Shown: in pieces, positions 37,301 through 49,300 of the stretch
Layout: every line of letters starts with the position of its first letter
Numbering within the stretch: the first letter of the stretch is position 1
Assembly (NCBI GenBank): GCA_949317995.1
Contig: OX439045.1
Location: 44,225,693 to 44,289,692, forward strand
DNA: 64,000 bases
DNA from: Acholoe squamosa
Lineage: Eukaryota > Annelida > Polychaeta > Phyllodocida > Polynoidae
Direction of reading: 5' to 3'
Program-made: the position numbers and the translations under genes
The notes under the pieces: generated by a model
The model's input: only the letters and a program-made list of their open reading frames with translations
What the model was told of the DNA's origin: nothing
The model's database searches: none

Positions 37301-40300
37301 TGGCATATATGTAGCCCTTGTTACAAGATATACACTTCATGTCTCCGAATTCTGCCTCCAAGATGGTCTCGTTGGTGTTCTCAATAATCGCACTGCATTT
37401 CTTTTCTTTCGGGACAGAAACAATAAAAAGATAAGAGATACCCATACCGTGTAACTATTTGTTAGACACATGATAAAGCTATTTCCGCTTGTATGCTCAG
37501 CCTCAATTTGAATATTGATATACCTGTGTATAGAATTATTGCCTTTGGTTTCACTTAACATTAACATTCGCGTGTAAATAAGTTGATTAATTTAAGGCAA
37601 TTTTACAAGTTGATTAACAACTAGACAAATAATGCTTACTTTCACAATGCTCAAACATCTGCCATGCTCCATTGTCACAAATTGCAATGTAGGTTGTGGT
37701 ATTTTGGTCAGAAAGGACATAACCAGCCTGACAGACAACGCTGACTTCATCCCCGTGGCTATATCCTTTCAGTGTACCGTTACTGTTGTTAGCCACCACA
37801 TCAGTACATGGTCGAGCTATAAAATGAAGTGATAATAAATAAATACATAGATCACCTACAAACATTTCCCTTTGCATGGGTGATCTCCTTGGACCGAAGA
37901 TTCAGCATTGATACCATTCTAATACTATCCGCAAAAGGTATATGGAAAGGTGGTTAACTGTGAAAAGTCCTGGATTGTCAGCAACACTGATAGAATTTTA
38001 CACCACATTATATTGTACTGTGTGTTTACTCTATTTATTTGAGGTTATTTTAGCCTTATTTTCTGGTTGTTGTCTATAGATGTAACAAAGTGTATTTTGG
38101 GGTTTGAGCTAGCTTCCTATAAAGGGTAGAGTATGCCACTACCTCAGCCCAGTACACCTATTAAGATGTGCAGTGGTCCTACTCAAATAAAACCAGTGAG
38201 AGATACCTCCTGACTGAAGACTTTTATTGATTCCTTTCCTCGGCTACTAACACTTCAAGCATAATAAGAGGACAAAGGTTTGTCAAATGATGGTCAAAAC
38301 TCAATTATGTTCTCTGGATGATATGATCTTATCATAATCTCTATTTCATTTCCACATTAAGGTTTCCTAATGATAGCTCCTACCTCCTAGAATCACATGA
38401 TGTTAAACAGTAGGCAAGGCAGAAGGCAAGCTCAGTCCAACTTTGACTCCTAAATAGGCAATGCAGTGTACTCACATGGAGAGTCTGAATAGTTGTTATA
38501 ATAGACCCACCTTAGGGTGGGACCTAAGTCCACACAGGGAAGTTCCCTGCATGGAGAGGGAGAGGCCTTCTTCAGGCCTGGAGTTCACTGATGGTAATCA
38601 CTGCTCTTAATTCCTATCTCCATTTTGTATGAAGGTCCTAGGCTGCAAGTCAATCATTCCCAGGCAGTGCTTTTCTGAGTCTTGAATGAATATGTCTGAG
38701 AACTTCTAAATCTCCTCAGCGGTGAAGGGTGAGGGTGCTATCTCTGAATGTGCATGTCGAGTCTCCTCTAATATAATGCTTTGTTCCCTAATATGTATAG
38801 ACTTCTCCCTACTATGATCCAATAGGATCTGGCTGTTAACTGTTAGCTCAGATAAGAGTGCCTAACTTTCAATGTTGTCTCCATGCTCCCTCTGAACGAA
38901 CTCTCTGTCCCCGACTCAGAATTCCACAAATATATTGTTTGAGGAGCATTGTTATCTCAATGCACCTGCCCAGAGACATGTAGTTGTCTCATGACGTCAC
39001 TAGCTCATATTTATTTCCCCTTTATTGCTCAACTTTGTAAAGTAGTTATTTCTTAATCTAATATTCTCCTTCCCATTATTCATCATTAATCCCTCTGGTT
39101 ATGCTGGTCCTAAACTAATTATCTCTTTCGTTTTCAGATGGAATCTCCGGTTTATCTCCTTCATCTCTCGGCTGGAGCAATCAAGCCTTCTGTCTCAAAT
39201 CCCATTATGGACTCGAATATTACAATTTACATCCTAATTCCCGTGGAACATGCTACCAATTTATTTCCTTTCGGACTGCTTTGCCAATAAATATTCATTA
39301 CTCTGTTTTGCCTTACTGCCTTTTTCTTCTCTTCTCCAATAAATCACTTTACATATCTCATCACTGTCGGCACTGCTGACTACATATTATTATCCATTAG
39401 AGTTTTCTCTTACACCATCGTACAATATGACATAATGATTCATGGAATAGATACAAGAAACAACTCAATTGCTCACTTGTGCACTCCTGGATGTTAGAGA
39501 AGGTACCATTAGCTTGGCACTGGCACTCATAGGTGGTTGCCCCTAAGGATTTGTAGTTACTGAAGTTCAGGTTTGAGATAGGGGAGGCATCTATGGTGGT
39601 TATATAGCCTTCTGAGCAGTTCACTTTGATGACTTCTGGGTAGTGAGCCTGGAGACTTTCTTGATGACCAGGTGGGACCGCCAAGAAGCATGGGGTAGCT
39701 GAAGAGGAGATAGTCAAGATACAATAAATGGTTGACTTTTAAGTTGTGGGTCTACTGCATGATGTTACGAGATCTATAGTCTTTCCCCTGAAGTTAGATG
39801 TTGTTATAATTGTGAATCCAATCAAAAGAAATCTCATACGCATGAAGTGAATTACTTCAACATTCGGCATAAGTATTATCCATAAGAATATCAGCTAGAT
39901 ATGGATGGTTTCGTTCGGTGGAACCGGCCTTGAGAGCACATGATCCAAGCTCTTTCAAATAAACCATTCTCTATCTGATTTTCATTCATTTTAGACTAAA
40001 CTGCTAAAATGTTAGAACTCAACCAAACTGTTACCATAGAACAAAGGTCAGCACAGGACTCACGTTCACAACTGAAGGTCTCGGAAAAAGTTCCCGATTC
40101 TTGGCATACTGTACAGTACTCAGTGAGCCTGATGTCCTTGTAGTTGGCATAGGTAATGTTAGTATCATTGGCATATATGTAGCCCTTGTTACAAGATATG
40201 CACTTCACGTCTCCGAATTCTGCCTCCAAGATGGTCTCGTTGGTGTTCTCAATAATCGCACTGCATTTCTTTTCTTTCGGGACAGAAACAATAAAAAGAT

Positions 40301-43300
40301 AAGAGATACCCATACCGTGTAACTATTTGTTAGACACATGATAAAGTTATTTCCACTTGTATGCTCAGCTTCAATTTGAATTCAATATTGATATACCTGT
40401 GTATAGAATCATTGCCTTTGGTTTCACTTAACATTAACATTCGAGTGAACATACCTTGATCAATTTAAGGCAATTTTACAAGTTGATTAACAACTAGACA
40501 AATAATGCTTACTTTCACAATGCTCAAACATCTGCCATGCTCCATTGTCACAAATTGCAATGTAGGTTGTGGTAGTTTGGTCAGAAAGGACATAACCAGC
40601 CTGACAGACAACGCTGACTTCATCCCCGTGGCTATATCCTTTCAGTGTACCGTTACTGTTGTTAGCCACCACATCAGTACATGGTCGAGCTATAAAACAA
40701 AGTGATAAGAAATAGATACATGGATCACCTACAAACATTGGTCTCCTTGGACAGGAAATTGATGCAGTCTGAACATGAGTTTGAGTTCGAGTGTTGATTG
40801 CATTGGTTTCAAGAATAATCTAAATTTTCATTCAAAATGTATAAAGCAACCATTGAAACAATGCCAGGCTGCTTTTATGCATAACCATACAACAATACAT
40901 AACAATTATAGCACAAATAAGGCAAACATTTATAACCACCATCTTAAAGATTATCTCCAATCTTATGACTATAATATAGTAATCTATTATCTTCAAACAA
41001 TACATAACACAAGACATGTTTGGTGAGTATAATGGAATATAAAAGAAGAGAACAGATGAGTAGATGAGTCAGGCTTACGTATACACAATGTTTCAATGTT
41101 ATGAGTGGTTCCATTTAGACTGCAGATTATAGTGAATTGTGATATATCGGTATCTGTAGAAATCCCATATCCATTATCACAATTGATGTTGTGCAACTCT
41201 CCGTAATACAATGTGCTTTTTCCGCCATAGACAGCTACAGCATTTGAGTTGTCGATGTCTGTGAGGTTGCAGTGTGTCCCTAGAAAGGATACAATACCGG
41301 TTTACCGTAGTACTTGGCGTGTAAAGCGCACCCAGAGTATAAGACGCACCCTCAGTTGATAATAAATGCTAAGTTCATAAAAATGTACATGTGTCGCAGG
41401 TCATCACAATAGAAAATGTCCACCTTAATTCTGCATGGGTAACACTTAAAAATTCAAATGTACAAAGCAAAATCGTCAACTTGGTCACAAATCAAGCTGG
41501 GTTACATGTATGGTTTACTCACCGATACGGAAAAGGCTGGAGAATGGTGATTCCCGGCTGGTGCCTACAAGGTGGTCTCGATCACATTGTAGTGTCGTCT
41601 CCGTGATGTTGCATTGTTTGTCAATAACGTCATACGAAAGTCCGTCATAGCCCAAATCATAAGCGTGGTCAGTACATGTCGACAATTCACCTGTGATCTG
41701 AGTTGGATCTGGTTTCATACACTTGCCAAAACCGATTGGATAGTAGCCACGTTGGTTATCTGGAAAAGAAAGACAGGGATGGTGGATCGTGCGAGCATAG
41801 TGTGTACGGCTTGGTTGGTGGATATGTCCATATGTATAACAAAGAAACATTTTCACATATAATGTCAATAATGACATAATGCCTTCCCTTTCATACACTT
41901 AATCTTGTCAGGGGCAACTTTCATTTTCTTAAATAAGTTACTATAAAGTTTTTGCATGGCACCTTAGCTTGGTAGGGCGGAGTTGGGGCGGGGTTATATA
42001 TGATAAATTTCACAAGATATCTTACATTGTTCAGTATGAACCTCCACTTCACAGATGGATATAGTTGTTCTGGTATGGTAAATTGTCAAGTACGTCCCAG
42101 AAAGAGGCAGATCACAAATGATCCTGTTGTCTTGGCCAGAGTACAAAATTTCTGACTTAAATGTGTGACATCTCTGTGTTAAATTCGGGTCAAATGGGAC
42201 TGATGAAGCTTGGTCTATACTATCAGATACATAGATAGCTGCGTCCGTCCATATTTCTGGAAGAATAGAACAAAATGCAGTAAACTTCGCATGTACTACT
42301 TTGAGCATCAAACAAGGAGGACATCATTTTGAAAACATCCCTGATCTATTTCAATTCTTCTCTCTAAAATGAGAAAAAAATGTGAAAACCTTGTTGATTT
42401 TACTTCATATCAACCATTAATCACAGAAATATGAAACCTTACACATAGACTTTTTATGCAAGATAATCACAAAAAAAAATATTTAGCCAGATGACAGGGC
42501 ATTCAGGTTTAAAGTGTTCTGTCTTAGGAAAGAGTGGGAACAATTTGGCATAATCTCATAACATCTTTGCTCGGAAACTTTATTGAAAGTCACAGAAACC
42601 TTTGTTTCACTTTCTCAGAAAATACCATACATGAAAATAATTTTGAAATTTTATGAACAAATTGTTCCCGCAGATGATTTTAGGATTTTGGACCCTTGAA
42701 ATAAATAAAAAAACTGCTCCAAAATTGATGAAATTTCATATTTGGGGTTTTGGGCAGATGGATAAAATGGCAATGATTATAGTACAAAATTATTTCTTAA
42801 TATATACTCTTAGTACAGTGACCAAATGAGGGGAAAGGGCCCTCCCTGCGGGATCTTTAGCACTGGGTTTGGCCACTAGGGGAGCTACAAACGTGTCAGC
42901 AAACCACTACGGCATCAAATCACATGTCACACCAGGATGTGATTAGGGAGTGGTGTGCGAATTGGATTCATATCCAAAGCAACCATTTCAAAGATGATTT
43001 TGACCAATCTCATTTATATTCTAGTGGGCATAAATCATGCTTATACTTAAAACCAATAAGGCGCCACCAATAATCTTTCTTGTACTTCTTCAAGTTTTAC
43101 CCTTGGGATTGTTGTTATGGATGAGAAAAGTCAATTCTTCCCCTGAATTGTGTCATAAATTCATCACAACACATTTTGCATCTAATTTGCTATCTTTTAT
43201 GCTATTTGCTAAACAATGTAACGTGTATCGGTAGTTAAAGTAACATCCCAAAAAAGAATTGCTATCATGTACTTTCCTTTACACAGATAATTCCTGGCAA

Positions 43301-46300
43301 TTCCTGTCTATTACGAATCTAAATGGAATGTTTTGAATCCAAAAACAAGGCTTAAACAAGAGAATCAGGGTTCTCAGAAAAATATGTTGCCATGGCAACT
43401 AAAATCATATTCCAAACAAAAAAAAATGTCAATAAATAGAATGATTCATGGAGATTCATACACTGAAAAAAAGTATGTAGATACCATTTCTAGATCCAAA
43501 GCTATGCCCAAAAGTATGGAAAGTTTTGGCCATTTTTTAAATGATTACTGAAATCATTATGCTAATTAAATGCCTGATTTAAGCAAAACAATGAAAGACA
43601 GAGCTTATTCGCCATATCGATACAGTTATGCCATTCCATTTTTGTAAAGCAATATCTCCAAGACCAGACAGGCTATCTGCAAGTGTTATGCCTCATTTTA
43701 AAGCTGAGTACTGAGTTCAAATGTCACATTTTACCTCAGAGGACCCTTTCCCCTCATCTCTCCACAACTGTTGTTCAGAGCAATATAATCACTGTTGTCT
43801 AGAACATTTGAAGGCTATTAAGATCCCACATAGCGATCTAGGGCTCCGAAATCTCTGCGACCTTTCACCTGTTACAACCCCCCCCCCCCACCCTATCACC
43901 AAAGAGGTTGAACATTATTGAACTTTGAAGGTCATGGCGTCGATCGAGTAGCGCACGGCAATGCAGCTCCCCCATATTTAGGATTTATAGCTGTTTAAAC
44001 TGACTGAATGATACTCCCTTGGGACTACCATACCATGAACACCCTTGGAACCTATGGGTATGTAAAATTAAACTGATTTTGCTTTTGTTCAGCCACATTT
44101 TGTGATTGAAAGCAAGTCACCACTTCATGGTCCAGTGAGCAAGCTCAGGTGTGTTTATACTGCACCTACCCATACCTGTACATAGCAACTGGGTAAACAC
44201 TGTAGTGTGTCAGTGCTGTAGTGTGTCAGTGCTGTGTTGGCCTAATATATACTGTGACTGAATGATACTCTCTTCTACACACTGAAGGAGCTAAACACTC
44301 AGTGATCATTGATACTGCATAAACTGGGTATGTAAAGTGTGTTTTAGTACCTATTGGAGGAGATTCATTGTCTTAGTTCTACTGAAGTTAGACCCACACA
44401 GGTAGAGTCCCTAGTGACTGCTGCTAGGCCAAGGTAAAAATTCTACCATGCACTATAAGGTGGATAGTAGACGTGGGGGCAGGCAATTCAACCCTCACCA
44501 CTCTCACAACATGTCTCACCGTAATGGATATCAGGACTTGGAGGAAGACCAGTGGCCTGCACCATTTATTAAGCCTGACATGAGACATAAGGTCAGTGAT
44601 TCAAGGAAAAGGGAGAGGCAGTCAAGTGATGAGTCCTCACCAACATCAGGTAGCTATGTTAGCTCATATAACGCACAGAAGCCGCTTCCTAAGAAAAGCT
44701 ATTGCCCAAGTAATTCATTGTCAAATCACCCCAATCCAGATAGGTGATCTCTACCTACATCAGCGCAATCACATGACAAATCTAGCACAGTAGGTGAATC
44801 GGCAATGGAGAATCACTTGAAAGAGATAAAAGAAATGATCTCAAGGAGTGACGTGAATATTTCTGGTGAAATTCAAAATCTACGTCAACGTATGGACATT
44901 GAGAAGATGGGGTATGAACAGCGTTTTGATGACCTAGAAAGAAATCAAGACGAGGGAATTAGGGCTACAATGCGTGAAGTGGACAAACTGAGAAATCAAT
45001 TTGCACAGAGTCAACAACAGGTAAATATACTTGAATCAGAGCTGAGAGAAACAATTAGGAAACTGTCATATGCTGGTGTTGCTGACCCAGATACTGATTC
45101 CCGTTTTCACTCACCTCGTCAATTTAATATAATTATCGATGGACTCGATGAGGACATAGAAGGTGATGCATATGATCATGCACTCTACTTACTTATGGAC
45201 ATTGGTATTGAACTTGACCCTAGTGAATTAAAGTTCGTAACACGCATGAACACATCATCTCCCAATCAGAAATGCAGACCTATACTAGTATGTTTCACCA
45301 CTGCATGGAGGCGTGATGTTTGCCTAAAATACAAGTCTGAGCTTGACAGTATTGACAAGTATAAAAAGAAGGTGTTTATCAATGCTGATGAAGATCCCAC
45401 CACCAGAAGGGTCAAAGGAATTGTGAGGAAGATAGGATGGTATTGTAGAGAGGTGGTGAAGTGTGAGGTAACCATGAAAGGCACTCGCATATTGATTGAA
45501 GGAGTGCTTTATGATGGGCACAATCCACACAGGATCCCTGACAGGTATAAACCCGATGATCTGCATTATGAGAATTTGGATAGGCAAGACTACAGAAGTG
45601 ATGAGGTGAATCATCGTGGGAGAGACATCATTTGAGTGGGGGCTCGTAATAGATGGGATAACACAAGTGATGATAGAATGGTGAAGGATCTGACTAAAAG
45701 ATACCGGCCACATGATTCACATGACAGACGACTTGATAAACATGTATCCCATAATGGCAATGGCAGTAACGAAATAAGACGACCTCAAAAGCAACCGACT
45801 AGAGAGAAAAAAGGCGATCGCAATTCAAATAGTTATGTTCACCGAGACCGCTCCCGTGACAACATTGGGCATAAGCCTTATACCCATTCAAAGGAACGCC
45901 ATCAGCAAGACGGGAGCATTTCACAGAGCCGCCACCTAGTGGATAAGAAGAATACTAGCAGTCAGGAGAGAGGAAATCGTGACAAGTCGCCATCTGGAGG
46001 ATCATCCGAGAATTGGTGGAGACTAAGCCCTAAGCCCGATAGTTATAGACACGCCCATGATGATGAAAATTCATCTCTAAAGCAGAAGGAAAATGAGAAG
46101 AGCCAACCTTCAGTGAAGTCAACCTTCAAAGAGAGATTAAATATAGCCATAGAACGAGCTGAAGGAGGTGAGTTATGTCAACGTCTGACGAATTCAGGAA
46201 TGACATTCTGTGGCGCCAAATGCTTCCTAAGTAATCTCTACCCCTGCCATATTCATCACGATGGGGTAGATTTTCATAGTTCGGAGCAACTATACCAGTG

Positions 46301-49300
46301 GATAAAGTGCTGTGAGCATAATGACCCAACTCGAGCCGATCAAGTATTAGACACAATCACCGGCCTAGAGGCTAAAAGAGCCACACATGGCATGAGAGAA
46401 TCCGAAGAGTGAAAGAGCTCTACACGTCTAACTGCAATGAGAATTGCTGTATCTAAAAAATTCGTCCAAGATAAAGAGTTAAAAAGGCAGCTGATAACTC
46501 TGGGGGATGTCAATATAATTGAAGCCACGATGGAGGATTATTGGGGAGGCTTTGGATGTTATGGTGATCCAGTCTATGACACCGGATTATACACAGGCAA
46601 AAACAATCTGGGCAGACTGTTAACTGATCTTCGCACAGCCTCACCAACAAAGAAGGAATGAAAGGCAGCGCTGGAAAGCATGCTAAAGATGCGATGGAGA
46701 GCGAGGCTGCCGCTGACGCGCTACTTGAAAGTGAGGACTCTGATATTCCAGCGGATGATACAGACAACGCTGAATCCTCCGTCGAGCATATCTATGAAGT
46801 TGACAAAGATCAACGACAGTAAGTCTTATGACCTACTGCCACCACTTGTGAATTCATATACGGTATGACAGTTGAGATCTACCATCATGATCTCTATCTT
46901 ATGCATCATGTGTTGTGAATACATGACATACTATGGTGTCTCTTCATGGAAGTACGAGATGCTGTTTTTTAACCTATGTGACTATTACCTGTATCAATGT
47001 CCTGGAGCTGTGAAAACAACTTTAAAATGGTTTCAGCCAACCAAACAGAGTCCAGACAGCTAAGACATTTCCATTGTTCCGCACACTTCTTTAATTACAA
47101 TACATCAGTTCTTCAAGTGATGTCATTAGATATCTAAGAAACTATTTTATATCGTTATTGAATTTAAATTCCTAGCAACAGAATTCTTCGGAATTTCTTC
47201 GAGAGTTAAATCATCACCCTGCTTATAGATACAGGACCCTATAAACTTTAATTTTGCACTGTCTTATTAAAACATCATTTAATATGAATTGTTTCTTCCA
47301 GGATTATAGTTTGTTATCTCACATAGTACGATTATCTTATGGTTAAGGCAGTGTTTATCATTATTATATGAATTTTACTAGCATGACGGGGGGAGCCTAC
47401 CCAACAGAGTTACCGACAGAGTATTTCTATCTGGATTGCCCAATTGTTTTGTTAAGTACCCTTAAGGCCAAGTTAAATTGTGCAGAGTATATCCTTGGGT
47501 TTTATATCTACTGGTTTCTGCACTGAAATTAATTTTCGGTAATTTGAGTAGCTGATGCAACTTTGAATTAACTGATTGATATACACTTTGATAGGTGATT
47601 ATTTTGTTTTCAATTCATTCCCGATACATGTATTGATATAGTTATCTTTAAGTGATTGTGTTGTCCTGTTTGACCTTTTCCTGACTGCAATGTAAATTGT
47701 TAGTCTGTTAGTTTAAGTATACCTCCAGCTTTTGTTACTGTGGGGACTGTATCTTGCACATAGAGCCACTACTTTACTTATTCGTAACGGGTTGCTCTTG
47801 GCTTCTTGGCCCTCATCATTGTATTGAGTGCCATTAGTCGCTCCTATTGCACATTTCTCTGTAAATCATGTTCTGTTTGTTGTGCGCTCGATTAGGTATG
47901 TTTACTTTTGTTCTGAAAGGTAGGAGTAACAGGGTCAGGTTGAAAGCGACCTATATCACTAATGCTTCTTAACCCTTTGCCTACCGGTGTATAGGACAGT
48001 GCATATGACATAACAGCCATACTCTTCACATGTAATGCACCCCCACAGCCGGCCATTTTTGAGAATAATGCATCATGTTCACTTTAGCAGTACAGTACAT
48101 AGTTAAAGCAAAGTTGGCTTGTAAAGAAACACCTAGAATATGATTATTAATGATATTTCTTATGTCTTGCCAAAAATTGTACTTCATAGCATCATTATTT
48201 TACCATCAAATCTAAGAAAAACTTTTCAGAAAGAAAATAATGAATAGTGCATCAATGCACTATTGGCGTTTCCCATGGTAGTGCATTAATGCACTACCTG
48301 CACCAGTAACGGTAGTGCATTAATGCACTATCTGTAGGCAAAGGGTTAAGTATGACTAGCCACTACTCTTGTGACAAAATCAATAGCTTGAAGGGACTGA
48401 AACTAATTACTATGAATGTACAAAGTCTCAATGATAAGGTTTTGGACTTACGACACTCCGATCTTGGTTTTGATTACATCTGCGTGACGGAGACCTGGTT
48501 AGACAGACGTGATCAAACTCATAATGTCGATTTGAATAATATGAGACTGTATAGGAAGGATCGCCTAAATTGCCTTAGGAAGAGTGGTGGAGTAGGTTGT
48601 TATGTTAATAATAAGTATGTAGATTACACTTTCGGCCATGCAGCTTTAACAGAAAGCAATAAAGACATAGAATGTATTGGATTAATAACTAAATTTCCAA
48701 ATCAGAAGCACCGTGTGATATTGTCTGTATACCGCCCCCCTAATGGTAATGTAAGGTTATGTTATAAAAAATTGAGTGAAATGTTTAAGCATCCAGACAT
48801 ACGCAGGATGGAGGTCTGGATCCTTGGGGATTTTAATGTTAATTCTGCAGTTAGAACAAGTAGTAAATATAAAAGTCTAACATCTTTTCTAAGGAAAAAC
48901 AAGTTGAAATATTTACGTACTAGATCAACGTATTATCCTACAAGGGGCAGATCTACTTTGGACCATATTTATTGTAACTCTCCGCATATTTCCACAAATG
49001 GTCTGCTTGACTACAAATTTGGTGATCATTTCCCTGTATTTGCTATAAAGAAACAAAGAAGAATAGAGGGGTGTCAAACTCGTTCAATTACTGGTAGATC
49101 ATATAAGAATTTTGATCAAAATGCTTTGAATAATTATGTGAATAATGCTGCCCTCACTGAAAACCTTATGCTTTCTCCAGGTGAACTTTATAGTGAATTT
49201 GTAAATTGCATCCGTGTGTACCTGGATAGACATCACCCAGTTAAGGAAATGGCCATTAATATGGATGCACCTACTGGTTTTAATCAGAATCTGTCTTTTT

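Larger units (their letters stand above)
36447..37899. repeat. segmental tandem duplication, copy A (3 CCP exons)
   Basis: Unit of about 1,453 bp carrying exons 15, 14 and 13. Copy B starts at 37,900 with the same ATTCAGCATTGATACCATTC. Introns and exons are both nearly identical. Confidence 0.92.
37900..40752. repeat. segmental tandem duplication, copy B (3 CCP exons, LTR inside)
   Basis: Carries exons 12, 11 and 10. Interrupted by the 1,411-bp LTR-like element at 38,014-39,424; removing it and one ATAT restores the sequence ACATTATATGACATAATG found in copy A at 36,554. Confidence 0.92.

Noticed and set aside
41300-41355. GAGTATAAGACGCACCC, with a similar word near 17,980
   Set aside because: Looks like a transposon terminus known in many animals, but no matching inverted end could be placed.
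44745-46412. Non-standard genetic code explaining the TGA codons
   Set aside because: The aquaporin and CCP exons use TGA/TAA normally as stops at their ends, and LINE 2 and the DIRS also end with standard stops.
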